A stretch of DNA of 64,000 nt from JAQVSH01 sp964451605 (GCA_964451605.1 CAYVJA010000002.1:34925-98924); one strand, 5' to 3'; shown: positions 34,701 through 44,618, counted from the stretch's first letter. A program made the numbers and translations. Notes: generated from the letters alone by a model not told the origin.

Positions 34701-37335
34701 CTTTATTAGCCACTAGTCCGGCTAGCTGACCGGTAAGAGCCTCAATTTTTTTCTCGGCATCCTCTTGCTTCTTTCTCTCATTTTCAATCACCGCCTGTGG
34801 GGCATTCTGCACAAAACGCTGATTGTTCAGTTTATTCATGACTGAGGCCAGAAATCCTTTCTGGTACTCCAGCTCTGCCTCGATTCGGGCTCTCTCGCCG
34901 GCAATGTCGATCTTTCCCGCCAGCGGGATGTAGAATTCGGTAGTGCCACAAATAAAGCTGAGGGCACCTTCGGGCTTTTCCGACACCTGTGTGGTTTCCG
35001 ACAGATTGCACATTTTTGCCAAAACAGGGGCAAAGGGCAGAGGCCCGCCGGCCAACAGGGGCAGCTGCTCACGGACGGCAATCCCCTTCTCCTGACGTAT
35101 GGTTCTCACAGAACCGATCACAGATTTGGCCAGTTCAAAGCGGTTTAAGAGTTCGGTATCGAAGGGTGCGGTTTCCGGCCAGTTCTGGATCATCAGACTC
35201 TCTCCTTCGGTGCGGTCTGCAAGCCATTGCCACAACTCTTCGGTGATAAAAGGCATAAAGGGGTGCAGCAGGCGGAGCAGGGCGTCGAAGTATTGAAGGG
35301 TGGCACGATAGGTAACCCCGTCGATAGGTTGCTGGTAGGCGGGTTTTACCATCTCCAGATACCACGACGAAAACTCGTCCCAGAAGAGCTTGTAGACATT
35401 CATCAGCGCCTCCGACAGACGGTACTTGTCGAATTGGTCGTTCATTTCATCGAGGGTTTTGTGCAAAATGGCGTCGAACCACTCAATGGCAATTTTGGCC
35501 GATTCGGGCTGGGAAATGGTCTCATCAACGCTCCATCCTTTTAGCAGCCGGAAGGCATTCCAGATTTTGTTGTTGAAATTTCGGCCCTGTTCGCAGAGGG
35601 ATTCGTCGAAAAGGATGTCGTTTCCGGCAGGAGCCGAGAGCAACATTCCCATGCGAACCCCATCGGCACCGAACTGCTCAATCAGAGCCAGAGGATCGGG
35701 CGAGTTGCCAAGCGATTTTGACATCTTCCTGCCCAGTTTGTCGCGAACAATCCCATGCAGGTAAACATTCCGGAAGGGAAGGGTTCCCATCCACTCATAT
35801 CCTGCCATAATCATCCGGGCCACCCAGAAGAAGAGAATTTCCGGAGCTGTCACCAGATCGTGTGTCGGATAGTAATAGGACAGCTCGCGGTTGGGTTTGG
35901 CTTCCGGATTTCCGGCAAACGCCGGATCGAATACCGAAATGGGCCAGAGCCACGACGAGAACCAGGTGTCGAGACAATCTTCGTCCTGCCGCAAATCCTG
36001 AAGCGATAGTGCGGGATTGCCCGTTTTTTCGCGTGCCAGTTTCAATGCTTCCTCTGCATTCATAGCCACTACATATCCGCCCTGGGGCAGATACCATGCG
36101 GGGATTCGATGGCCCCACCAAAGTTGACGGGAGATGCACCAGTCCTTGATGTTTTCCATCCAATGGCGGTAGGTGTTTTTGTACTTGGCCGGGTGGAGCA
36201 TAATCTCATCGTTCATCACCGCTTTGAGAGCCGGTTCGGCCAAATCGCCCATCTTCACAAACCATTGCATGGAGAGTTTGGGTTCAATAACGGCATCGGT
36301 ACGTTCGGAGTAACCCACTTTGTTGACGTACTCTTCGCTCTTCTCCAGGAGGCCCGCTTTCTGCAAATCCTCCTCAATCAGGCGTCGTACCTCAAATCGA
36401 TCTAAACCGGTATAGGGTGCCCCATTTTGATTCAGCGTGCCGTTGTTGTGGAAGATGTCGATCGATTCCAGTCCATACTTTTCGCCCAGCATATAGTCGT
36501 TTACATCGTGGGCGGGGGTGATTTTTAAGGCTCCCGTACCAAACTCCCTGTCGACATATTCGTCCATAATGATGGGAACGGCACGGTTGATGATGGGTAC
36601 AAGTACCTTTTTCCCCTTCAGGGAGCGGTACCGTTCGTCATCGGGATGGACGCAAACGGCGGTATCGCCGAGGATGGTTTCGGGCCGGGTAGTGGCCACC
36701 AGAACATATCCCTCTTCGCCCTCAATTTTGTATCGCAGGTAGTAGAGTTTGCTTTTTACCTCTTTGTGTATCACTTCTTCGTCCGAAAGCGCCGTTTGTG
36801 CAGCCGGATCCCAGTTTACCATCCGCACTCCGCGGTAGATTTTCCCTTTTCGGAAGAGATCCACAAAAACCCGGATTACACTTTCGGAGTAATCGGGATT
36901 CATAGTGAAGCTGGTACGCTCCCAGTCGCACGATGCACCCAGTTTTTTAAGCTGTTGCAGAATGATGCCCCCGTGTTTCTCGGTCCACTGCCAGGCATGC
37001 TCAAGAAAGGCTTCGCGCGAGAGATCGGACTTCGAAATGCCCTCTGCTGCCAGTTTGGCTACCACTTTTGCTTCTGTGGCAATGGACGCGTGGTCGGTTC
37101 CCGGTACCCAGCAAACATTCTTCCCCTGCATACGGGCTCTGCGAACCAAAACATCCTGAATGGTATTGTTCAGCATATGACCCATATGTAATACGCCGGT
37201 GACATTGGGCGGGGGGATGACTACGCTGAACGGTTCGCGTGCATCAGGCCTGGATTGAAAGAGGCCCTGTTTTTGCCAATAGTCGTACCACTTCTGCTCG
37301 GTTTTAGATGGCTCGTATTTAGAGGGTATTTCCAT
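34690..37335 (-). CDS. valS: Valyl-tRNA synthetase
   Basis: 881-aa class I synthetase. The HIGH motif is PPPNVTGVLHMGHM, the KMSKS motif is GRKMSKSLGN, an editing (CP1) domain has TTRPETILGDTAVCVHPDD, and a C-terminal coiled coil ends near 860. A TAACTTTG box at 37386-37379 on the minus strand may be its -7 element. Its end overlaps cls by 11 nt. Confidence 0.97.
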   Translation of the reverse strand: MEIPSKYEPSKTEQKWYDYWQKQGLFQSRPDAREPFSVVIPPPNVTGVLHMGHMLNNTIQDVLVRRARMQGKNVCWVPGTDHASIATEAKVVAKLAAEGISKSDLSREAFLEHAWQWTEKHGGIILQQLKKLGASCDWERTSFTMNPDYSESVIRVFVDLFRKGKIYRGVRMVNWDPAAQTALSDEEVIHKEVKSKLYYLRYKIEGEEGYVLVATTRPETILGDTAVCVHPDDERYRSLKGKKVLVPIINRAVPIIMDEYVDREFGTGALKITPAHDVNDYMLGEKYGLESIDIFHNNGTLNQNGAPYTGLDRFEVRRLIEEDLQKAGLLEKSEEYVNKVGYSERTDAVIEPKLSMQWFVKMGDLAEPALKAVMNDEIMLHPAKYKNTYRHWMENIKDWCISRQLWWGHRIPAWYLPQGGYVVAMNAEEALKLAREKTGNPALSLQDLRQDEDCLDTWFSSWLWPISVFDPAFAGNPEAKPNRELSYYYPTHDLVTAPEILFFWVARMIMAGYEWMGTLPFRNVYLHGIVRDKLGRKMSKSLGNSPDPLALIEQFGADGVRMGMLLSAPAGNDILFDESLCEQGRNFNNKIWNAFRLLKGWSVDETISQPESAKIAIEWFDAILHKTLDEMNDQFDKYRLSEALMNVYKLFWDEFSSWYLEMVKPAYQQPIDGVTYRATLQYFDALLRLLHPFMPFITEELWQWLADRTEGESLMIQNWPETAPFDTELLNRFELAKSVIGSVRTIRQEKGIAVREQLPLLAGGPLPFAPVLAKMCNLSETTQVSEKPEGALSFICGTTEFYIPLAGKIDIAGERARIEAELEYQKGFLASVMNKLNNQRFVQNAPQAVIENERKKQEDAEKKIEALTGQLAGLVANKDVD

Positions 37336-37542
37336 GATTATAAATAGCTTATAGGAAGGAAGGATCGATAGGATTGCGCAAAGTTACAAATTTTCGACAG
37401 ATGCCGCCCCTTTTGCCGCCCGGAATGGTGTTTTCAACGCGCGACACTCCCCTTTTCTAAAAAAGCGTTATCTTTGTCGGCACCACTCTGTGTTACAGAG
37501 CGGGTTTTCTAACAGATTAGTTTCAATTAGTTCAGAACCGAT

Positions 37543-38028
37543 ATGAAAAGGATTGCGTTTATTTCCGTTTTACTGTTGTTGGCCTGCAGTCTGAGTTGGG
37601 CTCAGAAATCGACCAGGCAGGTAGGCCGTCTCAAAAAAACAGAGGGTGCTGCGGCGGCGAAAGCCTCCGAACAGAAGGCGGAGGCATCGAAGGGTGCCCG
37701 AATCCGTTTCGATAAGATGGTGCACGATTTCGGGAAAGTTGCCTATGAAGGAGATGCTACAGCTACCTTTACCTTTACCAATCAGGGAACGCTTCCCCTT
37801 GTGATTATAAAATGCAGAGCTACATGCGGTTGTACCGAGCCTAAATGGTCGTACGAACCCGTGAAGCCGGGCGAAAAAGGGCAGATTACCGTGAGTTACA
37901 ATACCCAGATTACCGGCCCCTTTAACAAGCCGATCACGGTAATTACCAACGCCGACACCTCATCTGTTGTACTGACCATTAAGGGCACGGTCGATAGTCC
38001 GCAGTTGCCCGCTTCACAGGCCCGATAG
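37543..38028 (+). CDS. DUF1573 secreted protein
   Basis: 161 aa. Signal peptide 1-20 (ending SWAQ), a short Ala/Lys-rich linker, then the DUF1573 immunoglobulin-like beta-sandwich with the family signature FDFG-like VHDFGKVAYEG, FTNQGTLPLVI, and the CRATCGCTEP cysteine cluster. Common in Bacteroidota; role unknown, thought to be extracytoplasmic. A TATCTTTG box at 37469-37476 is a likely -7 element. The aminotransferase begins 19 nt downstream. Confidence 0.9.
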   Translation: MKRIAFISVLLLLACSLSWAQKSTRQVGRLKKTEGAAAAKASEQKAEASKGARIRFDKMVHDFGKVAYEGDATATFTFTNQGTLPLVIIKCRATCGCTEPKWSYEPVKPGEKGQITVSYNTQITGPFNKPITVITNADTSSVVLTIKGTVDSPQLPASQAR

Positions 38029-38047
38029 CCCCTTATTCCGCTTACAT

Positions 38048-39247
38048 ATGCCCTCAATATCTGTCCGCGGGGGAGAGATGCCAGCCTCACCCATCCGCAA
38101 ACTTGTACCTCTTTCTGATCAGGCAAAGGCCCGTGGAGTGAAGGTATATCATCTGAATATTGGTCAGCCCGATTTGCCTACTCCCGATATCGCGCTCGAT
38201 GCCGTCAGGAATATCGATCGTAAAGTACTGGAATACAGTCCGAGCGATGGATATCTCAGTTACCGTAAAAAATTGACCGGGTATTATGCCCGGTTTAATA
38301 TCTCGGTTTCGCCCGAAGAGATTATTGTAACTACCGGTGGATCGGAAGCCGTGTTATTTGCTTTTTTGTCATGTCTCGATCCGGGCGATGAAATCATTGT
38401 GCCCGAACCGGCCTATGCAAACTATATGGCTTTTGCCATTTCGGCAGGAGCGGTGATTCGTTCGGTGCCCTCTTCAATTGAGGAGGGGTTTGCTTTGCCT
38501 CCCATCGAGAAGTTTGAGGCGTTGATCACTCCGCGTACCAAGGGAATCCTGATTTGCAATCCCAATAATCCCACCGGTTATCTCTACACCCGGAGCGAGA
38601 TGAATCAGATTCGCGATCTGGTGAAAAAGTATAATCTCTATCTCTTTTCGGACGAGGTGTATCGGGAGTTTTGCTACACAGGTGCGCCCTATATTTCGGC
38701 CTGCCATCTGGAAGGTATCGAGGAAAATGTGGTCTTAATCGATTCCGTATCGAAACGATACAGTGAATGCGGTATTCGGATCGGGGCGCTGATTACCAAG
38801 AACAGGGCACTCAGAGCCACGGTGATGAAATTTTGCCAGGCTCGGTTAAGCCCGCCGTTGTTGGGCCAGTTGGCTGCCGAAGCATCGCTCGATGCCCCGG
38901 AGGATTATATGCTCGACATGTACAATGAGTATGTTGAGCGCCGTAAATATCTGATAGATAGGATCAATAAAATCCCCGGGTGTTACTCTCCCATTCCCAT
39001 GGGGGCTTTTTACACAGTGGCTCGTCTTCCGGTTGATGACGCGGATCGTTTCTGCGCCTGGTGTCTGGAGTCGTTCGAGTATAAAAAGCAGACCATCTTT
39101 ATGGCACCCGCATCCGGATTTTATATTACGCCGGGTATGGGTCGTAATGAGGTGCGTCTGGCCTATGTCATAAAGAAGGCCGATCTGAAGAATGCCATGG
39201 ATTGCCTCGAAGAGGCGCTGAAGTCCTATCCGGGCCGGACGGTCTAA
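38048..39247 (+). CDS. PLP-dependent aminotransferase, class I/II
   Basis: 399 aa. Aspartate-aminotransferase-fold enzyme with NIGQPDLPTPD (substrate arm), CNPNNPTGYLYT, SDEVYREF, and the PLP lysine in DSVSKRYSECGIRIG (near residue 235). The arginine in GRNEVRLAYV binds the substrate carboxylate. Substrate cannot be fixed; aspartate or an aromatic amino acid is plausible. Confidence 0.9.
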   Translation: MPSISVRGGEMPASPIRKLVPLSDQAKARGVKVYHLNIGQPDLPTPDIALDAVRNIDRKVLEYSPSDGYLSYRKKLTGYYARFNISVSPEEIIVTTGGSEAVLFAFLSCLDPGDEIIVPEPAYANYMAFAISAGAVIRSVPSSIEEGFALPPIEKFEALITPRTKGILICNPNNPTGYLYTRSEMNQIRDLVKKYNLYLFSDEVYREFCYTGAPYISACHLEGIEENVVLIDSVSKRYSECGIRIGALITKNRALRATVMKFCQARLSPPLLGQLAAEASLDAPEDYMLDMYNEYVERRKYLIDRINKIPGCYSPIPMGAFYTVARLPVDDADRFCAWCLESFEYKKQTIFMAPASGFYITPGMGRNEVRLAYVIKKADLKNAMDCLEEALKSYPGRTV

Positions 39248-39256
39248 CCTGTGCCG

Positions 39257-40090
39257 CTAAAGCAGATAGCGCTGCTGTAACAGCTCGTCCATCTCTTGCT
39301 GAATCTCCATCGCCTTTTGACGGGCAGTCTGGTCGAAAGTATCGGTGCTGTCGGCGTGAATAATGGCTCTGGATGAGTTAATCAACAAACCACACTGGCT
39401 GTTAAGCCCTACCCGCGAAACCTCGCGCAGGCTTCCTCCCTGTGCTCCAACGCCCGGGACCAGCAAAAAGTGGTTAGGCACGATGCTCCGCACGGCTTCG
39501 AACATCTCGGGTTTGGTGGCGCCTACCACATACATCATATTATCTTCGGTACCCCAGTTTTTGGAGAAGTCGAGTACCCGTTCGAAGGTACGCAGACCGG
39601 AATATTTGTCTTCCATGAACTGGAAATCGGAGGCGCCGGAATTCGAGGTTAAGGCAAGCAGGATGGCCCATTTGCCTGGATATTGCAGAAAGGGGGTAAC
39701 GGAATCTTCGCCCATATAGGGCGCGAGGGTGATGGCATCGAAGGGCATCTGCCGGAAAAAGGCGGCTGCATACTTCCCCGCGGTATTACCGATATCGCCT
39801 CTTTTGGCATCGGCAATCAGGAAAATACTGGGGTATTTTTCTTTAATGTACTCAACCGTCTTCTTTAGATTCACCCAACCGGTAACTCCATGTACCTCGT
39901 AGAAGGCAAGGTTCGGTTTAAAGGCAACCGCATAGGGTGCGGTTGCATCTACAATCCGTTTATTAAATTCGAAAAGGGCATCAGGGCTCTTTTTTAACGA
40001 ATCGGGAATGCGGGCGTAGTCAGGATCGAGCCCTACGCAGAGGTAACTGCGCTTCATGCGGATCTGTGTAAAAAGGTCGAATGCGCTCAT
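39257..40090 (-). CDS. pyrF: Orotidine 5'-phosphate decarboxylase
   Basis: 277 aa, the longer bacterial (type 2) form. The catalytic Asp/Lys motif is LIADAKRGDIGNTAGKYAAA, and phosphate-binding residues are in LLVPGVGAQGG. It makes UMP, the last step of pyrimidine synthesis. It lies 28 nt after prfA on the same strand. Confidence 0.96.
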   Translation of the reverse strand: MSAFDLFTQIRMKRSYLCVGLDPDYARIPDSLKKSPDALFEFNKRIVDATAPYAVAFKPNLAFYEVHGVTGWVNLKKTVEYIKEKYPSIFLIADAKRGDIGNTAGKYAAAFFRQMPFDAITLAPYMGEDSVTPFLQYPGKWAILLALTSNSGASDFQFMEDKYSGLRTFERVLDFSKNWGTEDNMMYVVGATKPEMFEAVRSIVPNHFLLVPGVGAQGGSLREVSRVGLNSQCGLLINSSRAIIHADSTDTFDQTARQKAMEIQQEMDELLQQRYLL

Positions 40091-40118
40091 ATCGATAGTG
40101 TGATTTGCCTATGAATGT

Positions 40119-41204
40119 TTAAATTTCAGACTCTTTCAGTCTTTCGGCATTTTCGGCCATCTGGAGCTTGTCAATCAGCTCTTGCAGGTTGCCGTCGATG
40201 ATGCTTTGCAGGTTGTAGAGGGTGAGATTAATCCGGTGATCGGTGATGCGTCCCTGAGGCCAGTTGTAGGTGCGAATCTTGGCCGACCTGTCGCCCGTAG
40301 AGACCATGGTTTTCCGTTTCGAAGCAATCTCGTCGAGATACTTGGAGTATTCGAGGTTGTATATTCGGGTGCGAAGCTCGCCCATCGCCTTTTCCAGGTT
40401 CTTAATCTGCGACTTCTCATCCTGGCACTGAACCACGATGCCGGTGGGAATATGGGTGAGGCGAATGGCCGAGTAGGTGGTATTCACCGATTGTCCGCCG
40501 GGACCCGACGAACAGAAGGTGTCTTTTCGAATATCGCCCATATTGAGTTCAATGTCGAATTCTCCCGCTTCGGGTAGAACGGCAACGGTGGCAGCTGAGG
40601 TGTGAATCCGTCCTTGTGTTTCGGTTTTGGGTACTCGCTGGACACGGTGTACACCCGATTCATATTTCAGGATACCGTACACCTTGTCGCCGGTTACATT
40701 AAAGACAATCTCTTTGTACCCCCCTGAGGTTCCCTCCGAAAGGTTGGTTATCTCAATTTTCCATCCCCGGGTTTCACAATATTTCTGGTACATGCGGAAG
40801 AGGTCGCCGGCAAAGATGCTCGCTTCGTCGCCACCGGTTCCTGCCCGGATTTCCATTACTGCATTTTTATCATCTTCGGGATCTGAGGGGAGAAGCAGAA
40901 GTTTAATCTCCTCTTCCATTGGCTCTACCTGTTCGGTAAGACTCTCCAGTTCGGCACGGGCCATGTCGCGCATCTCTTCGTCCTTTTCGTTGGCCAGCAT
41001 CTCTTTGGCATCCTCAATGTTGCTGAGAATATTGCGGAACTTGTCGTAGGCTTCAATGAGTGGCTCTAGGTCACGGTACTCTTTGTTCAGTTTGATGAAC
41101 CGTTTTATGTCGGAGGTCACGTCGGGGTCGGATATCTGCTGACGGGTCTCCTCGAAGCGAAGTTTGATGGTTTCCAGCTTTTCCAGAAGGGAGTGGTAGG
41201 GCAT
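40119..41204 (-). CDS. prfA: Peptide chain release factor 1
   Basis: 361 aa from ATG 41204 (MPYHSLLEKLE), the usual RF1 length. The longer open frame runs antisense to nadB and is not used. The GGQ tip is in SSGPGGQSVNTTYSAIRLTH and the stop-recognition region is near PKTETQGRIHTSAATVAV. It reads UAA and UAG. pyrF follows. Confidence 0.96.
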   Translation of the reverse strand: MPYHSLLEKLETIKLRFEETRQQISDPDVTSDIKRFIKLNKEYRDLEPLIEAYDKFRNILSNIEDAKEMLANEKDEEMRDMARAELESLTEQVEPMEEEIKLLLLPSDPEDDKNAVMEIRAGTGGDEASIFAGDLFRMYQKYCETRGWKIEITNLSEGTSGGYKEIVFNVTGDKVYGILKYESGVHRVQRVPKTETQGRIHTSAATVAVLPEAGEFDIELNMGDIRKDTFCSSGPGGQSVNTTYSAIRLTHIPTGIVVQCQDEKSQIKNLEKAMGELRTRIYNLEYSKYLDEIASKRKTMVSTGDRSAKIRTYNWPQGRITDHRINLTLYNLQSIIDGNLQELIDKLQMAENAERLKESEI

Positions 41205-41300
41205 AATTGTAATGGCCTTTTGTGCGACGCGCAAAGGTAGTAAGTTTTTTGATTGGAATTTTGGTGTACTTTTGACAGGCGTAACAGAACAGGCCATTTC

Positions 41301-42881
41301 ATGAGAAAACGAGTAGATTTTTTGGTCATTGGGAGCGGATTGGCAGGATTGAGTTTTGCCCTGAAAGTTGCCGATAAGGGGAAAGTGTGCGTGGTTACCA
41401 AATCGCGTCTTGACGAAACCAACACCTCTTTTGCACAAGGAGGTATTGCTGCCGTGTCGCAGCTGGCCGATAGTTGGGAGAAGCATATTAGCGATACCCT
41501 GATTGCCGGCGACGGTGTGTGCGATGAGAAGGTGGTGCGCATGGTGGTTCAGGAGGCTCCGGGGCAGATCCAACAGTTAATTGAGTGGGGTACGCGGTTC
41601 GATCAGGACGAACATGGCGGCTACGACCTGGCCCGTGAGGGAGGTCATTCCGAACATCGTATCTACCATCACAAAGACAATACCGGATCGGAGATTCAGC
41701 GGGCGCTGAGCGAAAGAGCCCGAAGTCATCCCAACATTGAAATTCTGGAAAACCATTTTGCCGTCGATCTGATTACTCAACATCACCTCGGTGTGCTGGT
41801 TAAGCGGTACCACACCGATATCCAGTGTTTTGGCGCCTACGTGGCCCAGGCCTCAACCAATACCATTATGAGTATCGAAGCAAAGGTGACGGTACTGGCT
41901 TGCGGAGGGACCGGGAATATTTATGCCACTACCACCAATCCTCCTGTAGCCACGGGCGATGGCATTGCCATGGTATATCGGGCAAAGGGGTTGATTGACG
42001 ATACCGAATTTGTGCAGTTTCACCCCACTTCGCTTTATAATCCCGGACAGCGGCCCTCTTTTCTGATTTCTGAGGCATTGCGGGGCTTTGGTGCAATCTT
42101 GCGTACCCCCGACGGGGAGGAACTCATGCTGAAATATGATTCGCGTGGTTCGCTTGCACCTCGTGATATTGTGGCGCGCGCCATAGACCACGAAATGAAG
42201 CAGCACGGCTATGATCATGTCTATCTGGATGCTACCCATCTCGATCCCAAAGGGTTAGAAACCCATTTCCCCAATATTCTCCAGAAATGCCTTGAGCTGG
42301 GCATTGATATGCGAAAGCAGTATATTCCGGTTGTACCTGCAGCCCACTATTTTTGCGGAGGTATTCGTGTGGATATGCGCGGCAGAACCACTATTAACCG
42401 GCTCTATGCATTGGGCGAAACCTCCTGTACCGGACTCCACGGTGCCAATCGTCTGGCCTCTAACTCTTTGATTGAGGCCATTGTTTATGCCGACCGGGCT
42501 TCGAAAGATGCCTTGTCTTGTTTTCAGGAGCTTTCTATTCCCGAAGGGATTCCCGAGTGGAATGCCGAAGGGACTACCTGGCCTGAGGAGATGGTGCTGA
42601 TTACCCAAAACTGTAAGGAGATGCAGCAGATCATGAGTAATTATGTGGGTATTGTCAGGTCGAATCTGCGGTTGGAGCGGGCAAAAAATCGGCTGCGGGT
42701 AATTTTCGAGGAGACGGAGGCACTGTATGCCCGTTCTATCCTCTCCAGACCCCTGTGCGAATTGCGCAATATGATTACGGTTTCCTACCTGGTTATCAAG
42801 GCGGCTCAGGCGCGTCACGAAAGTGTCGGGCTCCATTATACCATCGATTATCCCAAACGCAAACAGCGCCCTTCGTTATAA
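41301..42881 (+). CDS. nadB: L-aspartate oxidase
   Basis: 526 aa from ATG 41301 (MRKRVDFLVIGSGLAGLSFA). FAD-binding GSGLAGLSFAL, active-site RVxxxxHGG-like EHGGYDLAREGGHSEHRIYH, and GALGETSCTGLHGANRLAS are all typical of NadB. It makes iminoaspartate for NAD synthesis; in anaerobes fumarate is the electron acceptor, which fits the fumarate pathway. Divergent from prfA, and mpl begins 10 nt downstream. Confidence 0.95.
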   Translation: MRKRVDFLVIGSGLAGLSFALKVADKGKVCVVTKSRLDETNTSFAQGGIAAVSQLADSWEKHISDTLIAGDGVCDEKVVRMVVQEAPGQIQQLIEWGTRFDQDEHGGYDLAREGGHSEHRIYHHKDNTGSEIQRALSERARSHPNIEILENHFAVDLITQHHLGVLVKRYHTDIQCFGAYVAQASTNTIMSIEAKVTVLACGGTGNIYATTTNPPVATGDGIAMVYRAKGLIDDTEFVQFHPTSLYNPGQRPSFLISEALRGFGAILRTPDGEELMLKYDSRGSLAPRDIVARAIDHEMKQHGYDHVYLDATHLDPKGLETHFPNILQKCLELGIDMRKQYIPVVPAAHYFCGGIRVDMRGRTTINRLYALGETSCTGLHGANRLASNSLIEAIVYADRASKDALSCFQELSIPEGIPEWNAEGTTWPEEMVLITQNCKEMQQIMSNYVGIVRSNLRLERAKNRLRVIFEETEALYARSILSRPLCELRNMITVSYLVIKAAQARHESVGLHYTIDYPKRKQRPSL

Positions 42882-42891
42882 TTGTCTGTTT

Positions 42892-44259
42892 ATGAGAGTT
42901 CATCTGATTGCCATTGGAGGCAGTGCCATGCATAATCTGGCCCTTGCACTACAGGAGAAGGGGTATGAGGTTTCCGGTTCGGACGATGAAGTTTTCGAGC
43001 CCTCTCGTTCGCGGCTGGCTGCCAGGGGATTGCTTCCTTCCGAAATGGGTTGGAATCCATCACGTATCGGTCCGCATCTGGATGCAGTGATTCTGGGTAT
43101 GCATGCACGGCAGGATAACCCTGAATTAATCAGGGCTATGGAATTAGGTCTGAAAATTTACTCCTATCCCGAGTATCTCTACGCGCAAAATGCAAACCGA
43201 AAGAGGGTAGTTATCGGAGGAAGTCACGGGAAAACCACCATTACTTCCATGATCATGCATGTCTTGCGTCACGCCGGAATTGATTTTAATTATCTGGTCG
43301 GGGCTCAACTGGAGGGGTTCGATACTATGGTTCGCCTTAGCGACTCGGCATCGGTGGCTGTTTTTGAGGGCGATGAGTATCTGGCCTCGCCTATCGACCG
43401 CCGACCTAAGTTTCATCTGTATCACCCTCATATCGCTGTGGTGAGCGGTATCGCCTGGGATCATATCAATGTATTTCCCACCTTTTCGCTCTATGTTGAG
43501 CAATTCGAGAAATTTATGCAACTCATCGAATCGGGGGGTACGCTGATCTACTCGGCCGATGATGCAACCCTTTCGGATTGCGTCAACCGACTCTCTCTTT
43601 CTATCGAAACGGTGCCCTATCAGCCCTTCCCATCGGTCATTTTACAGCATATAACCCATATTCTCCGCGATGGAGAGTCGGTTCCTCTGAAGATCTTCGG
43701 AGCCCATAATATGCAGAATCTTCGGGCGGCCTACGAGGTTTGCATACGCCTGGGGGTTGATGATACGCTCTTTTTCGACGCTATGCGCTCGTTCCGGGGT
43801 GCAGCCCGAAGGTTGCAGACGCTTGCCGAAACCGAACAATCGACTGTTTTTCTTGATTTTGCCCATTCTCCCTCCAAGTTGGGTGCCACATTGAAGGCCG
43901 TCACGGCGCAATATCCGGGAAGACAACTGGTGGCTTGTATGGAGTTACACACCTTCAGCAGTCTGAACAGCCATTTTCTTCAGGAGTACCGTCATACCAT
44001 GCAAGGTGCCGATAAGGCATTTGTCTACTACAACCCTCATACCCTGGAACACAAAAAACTTCCCCCCATCTCGGCCGAAGCCGTTCGGGAGGCTTTTGGC
44101 GACCCTTTCCCCGAGGTGTATACCGACTCAAAGGCGCTTATCGCTCGTCTGGAGTCTATGCACTGGGACGAAACCAACGCACTCCTCATGACATCGGGCA
44201 ACTTCGACGGAGTAGATATGCCCGAACTGGCTCTCCGACTCGTGCGCAAACAGCTGTAA
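42892..44259 (+). CDS. mpl: UDP-MurNAc:tripeptide ligase (Mpl)
   Basis: 455 aa from ATG 42892 (MRVHLIAIGGSAMHNLALAL). Mur ligase fold with GGSHGKTTITSM (ATP loop) and FRGAARRLQ of the C-terminal domain. The N-terminal GGSAMHNLA is typical of Mpl rather than MurC, and Mpl reattaches recovered murein tripeptide to UDP-MurNAc. With the NamZ-like gene it suggests wall recycling. Cotranscribed with nadB (10 nt gap). Confidence 0.88.
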   Translation: MRVHLIAIGGSAMHNLALALQEKGYEVSGSDDEVFEPSRSRLAARGLLPSEMGWNPSRIGPHLDAVILGMHARQDNPELIRAMELGLKIYSYPEYLYAQNANRKRVVIGGSHGKTTITSMIMHVLRHAGIDFNYLVGAQLEGFDTMVRLSDSASVAVFEGDEYLASPIDRRPKFHLYHPHIAVVSGIAWDHINVFPTFSLYVEQFEKFMQLIESGGTLIYSADDATLSDCVNRLSLSIETVPYQPFPSVILQHITHILRDGESVPLKIFGAHNMQNLRAAYEVCIRLGVDDTLFFDAMRSFRGAARRLQTLAETEQSTVFLDFAHSPSKLGATLKAVTAQYPGRQLVACMELHTFSSLNSHFLQEYRHTMQGADKAFVYYNPHTLEHKKLPPISAEAVREAFGDPFPEVYTDSKALIARLESMHWDETNALLMTSGNFDGVDMPELALRLVRKQL

Positions 44260-44311
44260 AATAGCACTATAAGACCATTCTGGCAAATTCCCCCAATTTT
44301 TTCAAAAAGGG

Positions 44312-44342
44312 TTTGGGAGTTTCAGAAATAGTCGTAGTTTTG
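44312..44342 (+). promoter_or_regulatory. Bacteroidota-type promoter for tRNA-Glu (TTC)
   Basis: TTTG (44312-44315), 19 nt, TAGTTTTG (44335-44342), matching the consensus spacing. The mature tRNA begins 33 nt further. Confidence 0.78.
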
Positions 44343-44375
44343 CATCGCCTTTCAAAAAAGGTAATTCACAGAGAT

Positions 44376-44450
44376 GGTCGGTTCATCTAAGGGTTAGGAT
44401 TCAAGATTTTCATTCTTGCCATAGGGGTTCGAATCCCCTACGGACTACCA
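44376..44450 (+). tRNA. tRNA-Glu (TTC)
   Basis: 75 nt with encoded CCA. Anticodon arm CAAGA-TTTTCAT-TCTTG (anticodon TTC), T arm AGGGG-TTCGAAT-CCCCT. The acceptor is GGTCGGT with ACGGACT: G1-T72 wobble and a G5-G68 mismatch, where C5 would be expected for the paired form GGTCCGT. Confidence 0.93.
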
Positions 44451-44453
44451 AAG

Positions 44454-44485
44454 AAAAAAACGCCGGGGAATCCCGGCGTTTTTTT
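44454..44485 (+). terminator. Rho-independent terminator of tRNA-Glu (TTC)
   Basis: Stem CGCCGGG (44461-44467) / CCCGGCG (44472-44478), loop GAAT, with an A tract before and seven T after. Confidence 0.9.
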
Positions 44486-44510
44486 CTTTTTGTATCCTTC
44501 TCCATCTCCC

Positions 44511-44618
44511 TATCACCAGAGCATTGCGCACCAGCGCATCACCAGAGCACCAGAGCACTGTTTCACTGCTACACTATTACACCCGCGCGCAGCGCATCAT
44601 TAGAGCATTAAAGCATTA
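44511..44618. repeat. Mosaic octamer repeat locus R6
   Basis: Oriented with the minus-strand GH2 gene, whose stop TAA begins the array: ATGCTTTA, ATGCTCTA, then TGCGCTGCGCGCG, then the variant octamers seen on the plus strand as ACTGTTTC, ACTGCTAC, ACTATTAC (44557-44580), then CTCTGGTGCTCTGGTG and GCGC pieces to about 44511. Together with the tRNA and its terminator it fills the 356 nt between mpl and the GH2 gene. Confidence 0.85.

Noticed and set aside
41205..41573. Long N-terminal extension of prfA
   Set aside because: It runs antisense through nadB. RF1 proteins begin at the MPYHSLLEKLE position and have about 360 residues.
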